Origin: JBBDMC01 sp963775235
GTDB lineage: Bacteria; Pseudomonadota; Alphaproteobacteria; Rhizobiales; Kaistiaceae
Assembly: GCA_963775235.1 (NCBI GenBank)
Contig: CAVZHY010000002.1
Location: forward strand, 124,001-188,000
Direction of reading: 5' to 3'
DNA: 64,000 nt
Below the pieces are notes generated by a model that saw only the letters and a program-made list of their open reading frames with translations, did no database searches and had not been told where the DNA came from. Positions 11,233 to 19,282 of the stretch are shown one piece after another; positions within the stretch are counted from its first letter, which is position 1, and each line of letters begins with the position of its first letter. Position numbers and translations under genes: made by a program.

Positions 11233-12546
11233 TGGCAACCGTCGCTCTGTTCGGACTGGGCCACGTCGGGACCGTTGCAGCGGCGTGCCTCGCCCGCGAC
11301 GGCCACCGGGTGACGGCGGTCGACGTCGATCGCGGGCAAGACCGATGCAATAAACCGCGGCGTCTCCCCCGTCCTTGAGAAAGGGCTGGCGGAAATGGTC
11401 GCCAAAGCGGTGGCCTCCGGCATGCTGGCGGCGACAACCGACGCGGCGGCCGCGGTCGGTGCCAGCGACATCTCGCTGGTCTGCGTCGGCACTCCCTCCC
11501 TCGCCGACGGTGGCATCGACCTGTCGTCGGTGCGCCGCGTGTGCGATCAGATCGGCAGGGCCATCTCGTCGAGGCCCGGCTACCACGTGGTCGCCATCCG
11601 ATCGACGATGCTGCCGGGGTCGCTCGTCTCCGTCGTCATCCCTGCCATCGAAGCGGCTTCCCGCAAGCGTGCCGGCGCGGACTTCGGCGCGTGCGTCAAC
11701 CCCGAATTCCAGCGCGAAGGGAGCGCGATCGAGGATTACTACGCTCCGGCCAGGATCGTCATCGGCGATCGCGACTCACCGGCGGGCGACCGGGTCGCCG
11801 AACTCTATCGTGGCATCGATGCTCCGGTTGTGCGGGTATCGCCCGAGATGGCCGAGCTGACAAAGTACATCGACAACAGCTGGCACGCGTTGAAGGTGAG
11901 CTTCGCCAACGAAATCGCCCGCGTTTGCGCGGCCATGGACATCGATGCGAACGAGGCGATGAACCTCTTCGTTCGCGATTCCAAGCTGAATATTTCTGCA
12001 TCCTACCTGAAGCCGGCATTTGCGTTCGGCGGTTCGTGCCTGCCCAAGGACCTGCGGGCCCTGACACACGCGGCGAGGAAGCGCGGGATCGCCGTACCGC
12101 TTCTGGAGGCAGTCGCAACCAGCAACGCCCGTCACATCGAGCGCAGCGTCGCGCGGGTCCTGGCAACCGGCAAGCGCCACGTCGGGGTGCTCGGATTTGC
12201 GTACAAAGCCGGCACGGACGACATTCGCGAGTCGCCGTTTCTCATTCTCGCCGCGGCGCTTGCGGATGCCGGCTGCGCGATTCGACTTTACGATCGCAAC
12301 ATCGGCCGAAACACGATCGTCGGACAGAACCGCGAATTTGCCCTGGGCCTGCTTCCGGGCTTTGACGACATGCTGGCAGCCGACGCCTCTGAACTGATGG
12401 ACTCTTCAGAGGTCATCGTGGTCGGGAGCCACACCGGGAGCGTAACGCCACGGGCCGGCCAGACCGTCGTCCATCTCGGTCATCCCGAGCATCATCCTGC
12501 CCGTGACGCCTCTGTCGGCGAGGCGGCGCTGGGTCGTGCCCTGTAG
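11229..12546 (+). CDS. GDP-mannose 6-dehydrogenase-like nucleotide-sugar dehydrogenase (frame broken by +1)
   Basis: NAD-dependent oxidation of a nucleotide sugar to its uronic acid. Closest resemblance is to AlgD: CVNPEFQREGSAIEDYYAPARIVIG, LTKYIDNSWHALKVSFANEIARV, and LKPAFAFGGSCLPKDLRAL containing the catalytic cysteine, then VLGFAYKAGTDDIRESP. The start ATG 11229 overlaps the glycosyltransferase stop by four bases and gives ALFGLGHVGTVAAACLARDG, the Rossmann loop. One extra G near 11334 shifts the frame; the remainder reads continuously to 12546. The corrected length is about 438 residues, normal for the family. UDP-glucose as substrate cannot be excluded. Confidence 0.85.
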
Positions 12547-12552
12547 GACGTC

Positions 12553-13158
12553 ATGCCCCGCTCCGTCACCGGCCCCGAGATCGAACGCCTGATCCAGCTT
12601 CTCGCCAAGCTGCCGGGGCTCGGGCCGCGTTCGGCACGCCGCGCCGCGCTTCATCTGGTCAAGAAAAAGGATGATCTGCTCGCACCGCTCGCGAGTGCCA
12701 TGCAGGTCGCTGTCGAGAGCGTCGTCGTCTGCTCCACCTGCGGCAACATCGACACCAGCGATCCCTGCACCATCTGCGCCGACCCGCGCCGGGACACATC
12801 CACCATCATCGTGGTCGAGGACGTGTCGGACCTGTGGGCGCTGGAACGCGCCGGTGCCATCAGCGCCCGCTACCACGTCCTCGGTGGAGCGCTGTCGCCG
12901 CTCGACGGCGTCGGCCCGGATGACCTCGCCATCGAGAAGCTCGCCAGGCGCGTGGCCGCCGGCGGTGTCGCCGAAGTTATCCTTGCCGTCAACGCCACCG
13001 TCGAGGGCCAGACGACCGCCCACTACATCATGGACCGGCTCGCCGGCTCCGGGGTCAAGGTTTCGCGGCTGGCGCACGGCGTGCCGGTCGGCGGCGAGCT
13101 CGATTATCTCGACGAAGGCACGCTCGCCGCGGCGCTGCGAAGCCGCACACCGTTCTAG
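12553..13158 (+). CDS. recR: Recombination mediator protein RecR
   Basis: RecFOR-pathway protein that helps load RecA at gaps in DNA. The 201-residue product shows the helix-hairpin-helix region (LAKLPGLGPRSARRAALHL, residues 16-34), a four-cysteine zinc finger (CSTCG...CTIC near residues 57-75), the Toprim domain starting IIVVEDVSDLWALERAG, and the C-terminal segment with GVPVGGELDYLDEGTLAAAL. It follows the nucleotide-sugar dehydrogenase by six bases and is therefore in the dnaX-ybaB operon despite the two inserted sugar genes. Confidence 0.96.
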   Translation: MPRSVTGPEIERLIQLLAKLPGLGPRSARRAALHLVKKKDDLLAPLASAMQVAVESVVVCSTCGNIDTSDPCTICADPRRDTSTIIVVEDVSDLWALERAGAISARYHVLGGALSPLDGVGPDDLAIEKLARRVAAGGVAEVILAVNATVEGQTTAHYIMDRLAGSGVKVSRLAHGVPVGGELDYLDEGTLAAALRSRTPF

Positions 13159-13159
13159 T

Positions 13160-13214
13160 AAGCAATTGCAGGAAAAGTGGATTCCGCTTTTTCGTCCGCA
13201 ATTGCGTAAAAGCA
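13160..13214. repeat. Extragenic palindromic repeat, copy A (GCAATTGC ends)
   Basis: Inverted repeat GCAATTGC (13162-13169) and GCAATTGC (13198-13205) enclosing AGGAAAAGTG and a T-rich run, with GTAAAAGCAAA after it. The same plan appears at 15048, and such elements are common in Hyphomicrobiales genomes from memory. It sits between recR and the DUF924 gene and could form a hairpin in transcripts. Confidence 0.75.
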
Positions 13215-13239
13215 AAGAGAATCATCCACGGAGGCGACG

Positions 13240-13842
13240 ATGGACCTGAAGGTGCTGGACGACATCCATGGATACTGGTTCGGCGATCCGCCGGAAGAAC
13301 CGCCGGGCCAGGAGCGGACGAAACGCTGGTTCCAGCCGGGCGAGGAGATCGACGCCCACATTCGCGACACCTGGGGCAGGTATCTCGACGAGGCACGGGC
13401 ACGGGACTGGGACGTGCAGGCGCTGACGCGCCAGCAGCAGGTCGGGCTCGTCATCCTGTTGGATCAGTTTCCGAGGCAGATCTTCCGCCAGAGCGGCCAG
13501 GCCTTCGCCTACGATGAGAAGGCGCGGTCGATCGCGCGCCCGCTGGTCGCCGACGGCGGGTGGCGGCGCTTCCGCGTCTGCGAGCAGACGTTCGTCCTGC
13601 TGCCCTTCGAGCACAGCGAAGATGTCGCCGACCAGGACCTGTCAGTCCTGTATTACGCCGAGTGCGCGGTTGCAGCGCCCGAGGCGGAGAAGGAGCGCAC
13701 CCGCGGCACCCTCGACTACGCCACCAGGCACCGCGACATCATCCGCAAGTTCGGCCGCTTCCCCCATCGCAATTCAGTGCTCGGCCGCGAGTCCACCGAG
13801 GCGGAAGCGAAGTTCCTCGCCGAGCATGGCCGCGGCTTCTGA
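13240..13842 (+). CDS. DUF924 family protein
   Basis: Cytoplasmic protein of 200 residues in the DUF924 family, whose fold is TPR-like and whose function is unknown. Family features are the start with ILDDIHGYWFG-like text (VLDDIHGYWFGDPP), KRWFQPGEEIDAHI, the conserved LVILLDQFPRQIFRQ near residue 70, FVLLPFEHSED near 120 and the end RFPHRNSVLGRESTEAE. A good ribosome-binding site (GGAGG at about 13230) precedes ATG 13240. The gene is monocistronic, with repeats on both sides. Confidence 0.85.
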   Translation: MDLKVLDDIHGYWFGDPPEEPPGQERTKRWFQPGEEIDAHIRDTWGRYLDEARARDWDVQALTRQQQVGLVILLDQFPRQIFRQSGQAFAYDEKARSIARPLVADGGWRRFRVCEQTFVLLPFEHSEDVADQDLSVLYYAECAVAAPEAEKERTRGTLDYATRHRDIIRKFGRFPHRNSVLGRESTEAEAKFLAEHGRGF

Positions 13843-13867
13843 TCGGAGTCCACCTGCCCGAACTTGG

Positions 13868-13956
13868 ACCCCCTCTCCCTGGTGGGAGAGGGCTTCGCGC
13901 CTTGGCGCCCCCGGACTTGATCCGGGGGAGCTTAGGCGCGAAGGGTGAGGGGGCGA
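13868..13956. repeat. Intergenic palindromic repeat related to the insert in fmt
   Basis: A 9-base perfect hairpin (CCCTCTCCC 13871-13879, GGGAGAGGG 13884-13892, loop TGGT) is followed by a second arm pair around CCCCCGG and CCGGGGG and by GAGCTTAGGCGCGAAGGGTG at 13928-13947. The blocks at 13881-13907 and 13928-13954 are nearly identical to 18094-18120 and 18131-18157 inside fmt, so both belong to one repeat family. It lies in the gap between two convergent genes. Confidence 0.8.
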
Positions 13957-13984
13957 ATGGTCCGCACCGGATTCGCGGAACGTG

Positions 13985-15032
13985 TTATGCCGTCGCCTCG
14001 ATCAGGTGGACGATCCCCGCCGGGCGTACCGAAATCTTCTTGAACCCGCTTTCCCGGATCAGCCGGCGATACTGGCGCTCGGTGCGCTCGGTGCCGCCGG
14101 TGCCGCGCAGCATCTGCAGGTCAACGAAGGCAACGGTGCGGTCCGGCTCGGCCGCCTTCACCGTCTCCGGCATCAGCCGCTCGATCACGATCAGCTTGCC
14201 GCCGGGCGCGAGCGCCTTGTGGCAGTTCTTCAGGATGCGCAGGTTCTGCCGGTCGTCCCAGTCGTGAACGATGTTCTTCAGCACCAGCGCGTCGGCGCCC
14301 TTCGGCACGGCCTTGAAAAAATCGCCGGCGATGAATTCCGCCCGGTCGGCGAGGCCGGCGGCGGCGAGCGCCCGGTTCACCCCCTCGGCGCATCGCGGCA
14401 GTTCGAACACCGCACCCCGCATGGCCGGGTGGGCGGTCGAGGATCGCGATGAGCAGGGCACCGAAGCCGCCGCCGACGTCGATCAGCCGGCCGATCGAGG
14501 AGAAGTCGCAGGCGGCGAGAATGCCCGGGATGGCAAGCCGGGTCAGGCTTGCCATCGCCTGATTGAACACGGCGAGCTGTTCCGTGCTGCGGCCCAGTTC
14601 CTCGAACCGGTTGCCGGCGCCGGCGATGTTTGCCTGCGTCTTGCCGGTGCGGATCGAATCGAGTAGCCCGCCCCACGACTTCGTCACCATCTCGCTCTCG
14701 AACAGGGCGTAGGCTTTCAGCGAAGGCTCGGCGTCGCTCGCGAGCCCCTGCCCGACGTCGGTGAGGCCGAAGCGGTCGCGCCCCGTCTGCCGGCAGATCC
14801 CGATCGTCGTCAGGGCGCGCAAGAGCCGCGCAAGCGCGGTCCGGTCCGTGCCGATGCGACGCGCCAGCGCCGCCGTGGTTCCGGTACCCTCGGCGAGAAG
14901 GTCTGGGATGCCGAGGCGCACCGCCACCGCGATGACCGTCGTGATCCGCTGCCCCATGATGAGCGCGAGCAGGGCCTCCGCCGACTGTTCCCGCTTCCGT
15001 CTGGCGGCCTCAGCCCCCCGCTTTGACGCCAC
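13985..15032 (-). CDS. O-methyltransferase of the plant-type/acetylserotonin family (frame broken by +1)
   Basis: SAM-dependent methyltransferase. The N-terminal dimerisation winged helix (LIMGQRITTVIAVAVRLGIP, LARRIGTDRTALARLLRAL) is followed by the SAM loop IGRLIDVGGGFGALLIAIL at about residues 180-198. One extra base near 14426 breaks the frame; downstream the product continues with VFELPRCAEG, FIAGDFFKAVPKGADALVLKN, IVHDWDDRQNLRILKNC with the catalytic-region histidine, and ends HLIEATA at 13985. The corrected length is about 349 residues. Substrate is unknown. It is convergent with the DUF924 gene and lies upstream of rmuC's 3' end. Confidence 0.82.
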
Positions 15033-15047
15033 ACTTCACTCCGCCAA

Positions 15048-15095
15048 AGCAATTCCAGGAAAAGTGTGAAGCACTGTTCCGTCCGGAATTGCGTC
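15048..15095. repeat. Extragenic palindromic repeat, copy B (GCAATTCC/GGAATTGC ends)
   Basis: Inverted repeat GCAATTCC (15049-15056) and GGAATTGC (15085-15092) around AGGAAAAGTGTG. It is the same element as 13160-13214, sharing the AGGAAAAGTG and CGTCCG core. The stem differs from copy A by a paired change that keeps base-pairing. Located between the methyltransferase start and the rmuC stop. Confidence 0.75.
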
Positions 15096-15100
15096 CGGTT

Positions 15101-16258
15101 CTATGCCCGGCCAAACGGCAACTCCGCCGACCCGCCGGCGCGGGTCTTATCCTGTTCGGGACGCCTTTGCACGGCCGCATCGCCGTTGTCGTCGAACTCG
15201 ACCGCCTCGATCTTCGCCCCGCGGCCGGTGACCTTCTTCGTCGAGACAAGTATCTCTTCGATGTCCTTGTTGGCCTGGCTGAAATGGGTCTGCAGCCGGC
15301 GCACGCGATCGTCCAGCCGTCCGACGTCTTCCATCAGCCGGATCACCTCCTCCTGGATGACGTGCGCCTGCTCGCGCATGCGCTGGTCGCGGAGCAGCGA
15401 CAGCACCACCTGGACCGACAGCATCAGCAGCGACGGCGACACCACCACGACGCGGGCCCGATGGGCGCGCTGGACGATGTCCTCGAAGCGCTCGTGGATA
15501 TCGGCGAAGATAGATTCCGACGGCACGAACATGAACGCGGTGTCCTGGGTCTCGCCGGGCACGAAGTAACGGTCGGCGATGTCCTGCACGTGCTTCAGCG
15601 TATCGCGGCGGAACTGGGTCTCCGCCGCCTTGGCCGCCTCTGGGCTCGCCGCGGCGCGGATGGCGTTCCAGGCCTCGAGCGGGAACTTGGCGTCGATGAC
15701 CAGGCTCGGTCCGTCGTTGGGGAAGAGGATCAGGCAGTCCGGTCGCGTGCCGTTGCGGAGCGTCGCCTGGAAGCGGTAGGCGTTCGTCGGCAGCGCGTCG
15801 CGGATGATCGCCTCCATCCGCGCCTGGCCGAAAGCGCCGCGGGTCTGCTTGTTGGCGAGGATGTTCTGCAGCTCGACCACCTGGGTCGAGAGCGCCGTGA
15901 TCGTCTGCTGGGCCTTGTCGATCACCGCCAGCCGCTCGCCGAGCTTGGCGAGGCTTGCCTGGGTGTTGCGCGTCGTGTCGGTCATCGACTGACCCAGCCG
16001 GTGGCCGAAGCCGTCGAGCCGCTCGGAGAGCCCGCGCACGTGCCCGGTGACCTCGCCCTGTGCCCGCATCAGGTCGGCCATGCGCGCCTCGATCTCGCCG
16101 CGACCGGATGCTTCGGCCTCCTCCGCCCGCCGCGCCGCGCGCCGCCACGCCGCCAGTGCGATGACCAGCAGAAGCAGGAGCGCGGCCGCCGCAGCCGCCA
16201 GCAGCAGTTCCGGCCCGCTGAGGGCGTAATTCCCGAATCGGTAGGTCTGGTCGAGCAT
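15101..16258 (-). CDS. rmuC: DNA recombination protein RmuC
   Basis: Member of the RmuC family, which limits inversions at short repeats; the core resembles PD-(D/E)XK nucleases. The 385-residue product begins with one membrane span (about residues 15-36, rich in A and L), then a long coiled-coil region (roughly residues 40-120), then the RmuC core: ILANKQTRGAFGQARMEAIIRDALP, DCLILFPNDGPSLVIDAKFPLEAW, FVPGETQDTAFMFVPSESIFADI and ARVVVVSPSLLMLSVQVV. ATG 16258 is the start. Anchoring in the inner membrane is inferred from the hydrophobic N-terminus. Confidence 0.92.
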   Translation of the reverse strand: MLDQTYRFGNYALSGPELLLAAAAAALLLLLVIALAAWRRAARRAEEAEASGRGEIEARMADLMRAQGEVTGHVRGLSERLDGFGHRLGQSMTDTTRNTQASLAKLGERLAVIDKAQQTITALSTQVVELQNILANKQTRGAFGQARMEAIIRDALPTNAYRFQATLRNGTRPDCLILFPNDGPSLVIDAKFPLEAWNAIRAAASPEAAKAAETQFRRDTLKHVQDIADRYFVPGETQDTAFMFVPSESIFADIHERFEDIVQRAHRARVVVVSPSLLMLSVQVVLSLLRDQRMREQAHVIQEEVIRLMEDVGRLDDRVRRLQTHFSQANKDIEEILVSTKKVTGRGAKIEAVEFDDNGDAAVQRRPEQDKTRAGGSAELPFGRA

Positions 16259-16308
16259 CGGCCGACATTAGCCCGATTCGCCGCTCAGAACGAAACAGGA
16301 ACCCCAAC

Positions 16309-16380
16309 CCGGCGGTCCTTCCCGGCGAAAGCGGGACCCGAGGGACACGGTCGGAATCCGAGAGGCGCGCAAAGGCCCCG
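16309..16380. repeat. Degenerate dispersed repeat
   Basis: CCTTCCCGGCGAAAGCGGGA near 16317-16336 resembles one arm of the GTCATCCCGGCGAAAGCCGG element at 62047 but lacks a clear second arm. This 139-base gap between rmuC and the next gene shows no coding sequence. Confidence 0.3.
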
Positions 16381-16397
16381 CATCGGAGAAGGTAGGC

Positions 16398-16565
16398 CTA
16401 CCGCCCCTCCCCCTCGGCGTCGGGCGGCTTCTGATGCCTGGGCCGGCGCCTGTAGCGGTCCTTGCGGGGAACGACCTTGCCGCCGTACTTGCCCCCCGCC
16501 AGCGCCCGGGCGACGGGATTGCGTCTCAGCCTCCGGCCGAGGGGACGCTTCGCTTTCCTGGCCAT
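16398..16565 (-). CDS. Small, very basic protein, possibly ArfA-like ribosome rescue factor
   Basis: A 55-residue product starting MARKAKRPLGRRLRRNPVAR. It continues ALAGGKYGGKVVPRKDRYRR and ends with a short acidic tail. The pattern NPVARAL, then K-V-V plus a basic K-x-x-Y-R-R block, resembles the core of ArfA, which recruits release factor to stalled ribosomes. The match is by eye and modest; a ribosome-associated or nucleic-acid-binding protein is a safe broader reading. ATG at 16563-16565. The divergent def gene starts 53 bases away. Confidence 0.5.
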   Translation of the reverse strand: MARKAKRPLGRRLRRNPVARALAGGKYGGKVVPRKDRYRRRPRHQKPPDAEGEGR

Positions 16566-16618
16566 CGCCGTTGCCCGCTGCCGTTGACCCGGCCCGCCTT
16601 GTTCCATATCTGAGGCCC

Positions 16619-17155
16619 GTGGCAAAACTCGATATCATCACCCTTCCCGACCGCAAGCTCCGTCTGAAGAGCAAGCCGGTCGAGCGCATCGACGATGACG
16701 TGCGCCGGTTCATGGACGCCATGCTGGAGACCATGTACGAGGCGCCCGGCATCGGCCTTGCCGGCATCCAGGTCGGCACCCCGCGGCGCGTCATCACCAT
16801 CGACGTCGCCCAGCGCGAGGACGAGGCCGCCGAGCCGAGCCCGATGTTCCTGATCAACCCGGAGATCCTGTGGACCTCCGACGAGCGCTTTGCCGCCGAG
16901 GAAGGGTGCCTGTCGATTCCCGAGTACTTCGCCGAGGTCGAGCGGCCGGCGCAGGTTCGCGTCGCCTACCTCGACCGCGAGGGCAAGCCCCAGGAGATCG
17001 ACGCGAACGGCATCATGGCGGTGGTCCTCCAGCACGAGATCGACCACCTCGAGGGCAAACTGTTCATCGACCATTTGTCGAAGCTCAAGCGCGACATGGT
17101 GATCAAGAAGTTCACCAAGCAGCAGCGGCTGGGACCGAAGCCGCCGGTGCTGTAG
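16619..17155 (+). CDS. def: Peptide deformylase
   Basis: Metalloenzyme that removes the formyl group from nascent proteins. The start is GTG 16619 (product begins MAKLDIITLPDRKLRLKS); no in-frame ATG fits. At 178 residues it is of normal length. The three family motifs are intact: GIGLAGIQVG near residue 46, EEGCLSIPE near residue 97 with the metal-binding cysteine, and the HEIDH pair near residue 141 supplying the two histidines and catalytic glutamate. fmt begins eight bases downstream, so the deformylase/formyltransferase pair is co-transcribed. Confidence 0.96.
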   Translation: MAKLDIITLPDRKLRLKSKPVERIDDDVRRFMDAMLETMYEAPGIGLAGIQVGTPRRVITIDVAQREDEAAEPSPMFLINPEILWTSDERFAAEEGCLSIPEYFAEVERPAQVRVAYLDREGKPQEIDANGIMAVVLQHEIDHLEGKLFIDHLSKLKRDMVIKKFTKQQRLGPKPPVL

Positions 17156-17162
17156 AAGCACC

Positions 17163-18313
17163 ATGCCGCTCCGGGTCGCTTTCTTCGGCACGCCCGAATT
17201 CGCCGTCCCTACCCTCACCGAGATCATCGCCCAGGGCCACGATGTGGCGGCGGTTTACACCCGGCCGCCGCGCGCCGCCGGGCGGGGTCTGGCGGAGCGC
17301 CTGTCGCCGGTGCACCAGGTGGCGACCCATTTCGATCTCCACGTCAGGACGCCGGCGACGCTGCGCGACGCCGACGAGGCGGCTGCCTTCGCCGACCTCG
17401 CCGTCGATATCGGCGTCATCGTCGCCTATGGGCAAATCCTGCCGAAGGCGTTTCTCGAGGCCGCCCGCGACGGCTGCCTCAACCTCCACGCCTCGCTGCT
17501 GCCCCGCTGGCGCGGTGCCGCCCCGATCGCCCGCGCCATCATGGCCGGCGATGGCGAGACCGGCGTCATGGTGATGCGCATGGAGGAAGGCCTCGACACC
17601 GGCCCGGTCGCTATGGCCGAACGCGTCTCAATCGGCGCCGACGCGACCGCCGGCGAGCTGTCCGAGACGCTCGCCCGGCTCGGCGCCGACCTCATGGCGC
17701 GCGCCCTCGGCGCACTGGAGCGCGGCGCCTTGTCCTTCACGCCCCAGGCGACGGAAGGCGTCACCTACGCCAAAAAGATCGACAAGAACGAGACCCGCAT
17801 CGACTGGTCGCGCCCGGCGCACGACGTCCACAACCACATCCGTGGCCTTTCACCCGATCCGGGCGCCTGGTTCGAGGCCGATCTCGGCAAGGGCCCGGAG
17901 CGCATCCGCGCGCTTCGCTCGCAGCTCGTGACGTCATCGGCGCAAAACACACACCCTCTCCCCGGCGTCGCGCCGCAACTAGCCCCGCCACACTCCCGAG
18001 CATCGCCGAAAAAGACTCCTCCTCTCCCCACCGAACACGGGTTTACCGGTGTTCGGCAGTCAATATCGCCGAAGTCGGAAAAATCCGACTTCGGTGGGGA
18101 GAGGGCTTTGAGCCTTGGCGAACCGAAGGTGAGCTTAGGCGAAAAGGGTGAGGGGGCTGGTACCTCTCCCGGCACCGTTCTCGCCGACCTCACCATCGCC
18201 TGCGGCTCTGGCGCGGTGCGCCTCACCGAAGTGCAGCGGGGCGGCAAGGCGCCGGTGAAGGCGGCGGAGTTCCTGCGCGGCCTGCACGCGCTCCGCTGTC
18301 CGAAGTCGGCTGA
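17163..18313 (+). CDS. fmt: Methionyl-tRNA formyltransferase with in-frame repeat insert (probable frame error at 3' end)
   Basis: Formylates Met-tRNA(fMet) for translation initiation. The N-terminal Rossmann-like domain has VAFFGTPEFAVPTL, then IVAYGQILPKAFLE, HASLLPRWRGAAPIARAI and MRMEEGLDTGP, the full catalytic region. The C-terminal domain starts near YAKKIDKNETRIDW. At residue ~257 (base 17931) the protein departs from the family for about 76 residues encoded by a palindromic repeat, then returns in the same frame with SPGTVLADLTIACG and LTEVQRGGKAPVKAAEFLRG. Without the insert the length is about 306, normal for Fmt. The frame would run on through truA, so an error near 18290 is likely; in the shifted frame the gene ends at TGA 18311-18313, overlapping the truA ATG by one base. 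Confidence 0.88.
17943..18160. repeat. Palindromic repeat element inserted within fmt
   Basis: Contains a perfect 14-base outer inverted repeat (18022-18035 with 18090-18103). It encloses a hairpin CCGAACAC/GTGTTCGG (18031-18056) and a perfect 10-base hairpin CCGAAGTCGG-N6-CCGACTTCGG (18069-18094). The 3' part (18094-18157) matches the intergenic element at 13881-13954. It is read through without stop codons in the fmt frame. The exact edges are uncertain by about 10 bases. Confidence 0.8.
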
Positions 18314-19050
18314 TGCCCCGCTTCAAGCTCGTGATCGAGTACGACGGCGGTCCGTTCGTCGGCTGGCAGCGTCAGGAGAACGGCCGCTCCGTTCAGCAGG
18401 CCATCGAGGAGGCGGTCGCAGCCTTCTCGAGCGAAACCGTTGTGGTCAAGGGCGCCGGGCGCACGGATTCCGGCGTCCATGCGCTCGGCCAGGTCGCCCA
18501 CATCGACCTCGCCCGCGACTGGCCGGCCGATACCGTCCGCGATGCGCTCAACGCCCACCTGAGGCCGGAGCCGGTCGCCATTCTGTGCGCCGAGGCTGTC
18601 GGCGACGACTTCGACGCCCGCTTCTCGGCGGTCAAGCGCCACTACCTCTACCGCATCAGCGAACGCCGCGCCCCCCCGGTCCTCGACCGCGGCCGCGTCT
18701 GGTGGGTGGCCGCACCGCTCGATGCCGAGGCCATGCACGCCGCCGCGCAGTCGCTCGTCGGCAAACACGATTTCACCACCTTCCGCTCGTCCGAGTGCCA
18801 GGCGAAGTCGCCGGTGAAGACCCTCGACCGCCTCGATGTCTCGCGCGAGGGGACCGAGGTCATGGTCAGGGCGAGCGCCCGCTCGTTCCTCCACAACCAG
18901 GTCCGCTCGATGGTCGGCACGCTGAAGAAAGTCGGTGACGGCTCGTGGCCAATCGGCACCGTCGGCGACGCCCTCGCCGCCCGCAGTCGCGCCCGCTCCG
19001 GCCCAGTCGCGCCCGCCGAGGGCCTCTACCTCGTCGCCGTCGATTATTGA
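18313..19050 (+). CDS. truA: tRNA pseudouridine(38-40) synthase TruA
   Basis: Isomerises uridines 38-40 in the anticodon arm of many tRNAs. The 245-residue product begins MPRFKLVIEYDGGPFVGWQR, has the catalytic aspartate motif GAGRTDSGVHALGQVAHIDL near residues 46-65, the FRSSECQ element near 157 and the C-terminal FLHNQVRSMVGTLKKVG motif. ATG 18313 overlaps the inferred fmt stop as TGATG, indicating coupled translation in a def-fmt-truA operon. Confidence 0.96.
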   Translation: MPRFKLVIEYDGGPFVGWQRQENGRSVQQAIEEAVAAFSSETVVVKGAGRTDSGVHALGQVAHIDLARDWPADTVRDALNAHLRPEPVAILCAEAVGDDFDARFSAVKRHYLYRISERRAPPVLDRGRVWWVAAPLDAEAMHAAAQSLVGKHDFTTFRSSECQAKSPVKTLDRLDVSREGTEVMVRASARSFLHNQVRSMVGTLKKVGDGSWPIGTVGDALAARSRARSGPVAPAEGLYLVAVDY

Positions 19051-19282
19051 CTGACGTGAAGCAAGTCGAAGACGAACTCCGTTCGCCGTCATCCTCCGGC
19101 TTGAAAGTGGCCGTTCCCCGGGCGCGGTGCAGCACGGGAGAGATGCACCGCAGAACCCGGGGCCCAATCGGCCGGTCAAGATCGGTCCCGGTTCAGCAGC
19201 GCACCACGTCGTATTGCGCTGCGCCCGGGACACGCTGTCGCGATGCCCTCGGCTCAGCCGATAGACAGGTTCGCATTTTTCC

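Noticed and set aside
18314..18938. Long C-terminal extension of fmt through truA
   Set aside because: The extension is arginine-rich shadow text overlapping all of truA; a frame error before TGA 18311 explains it.
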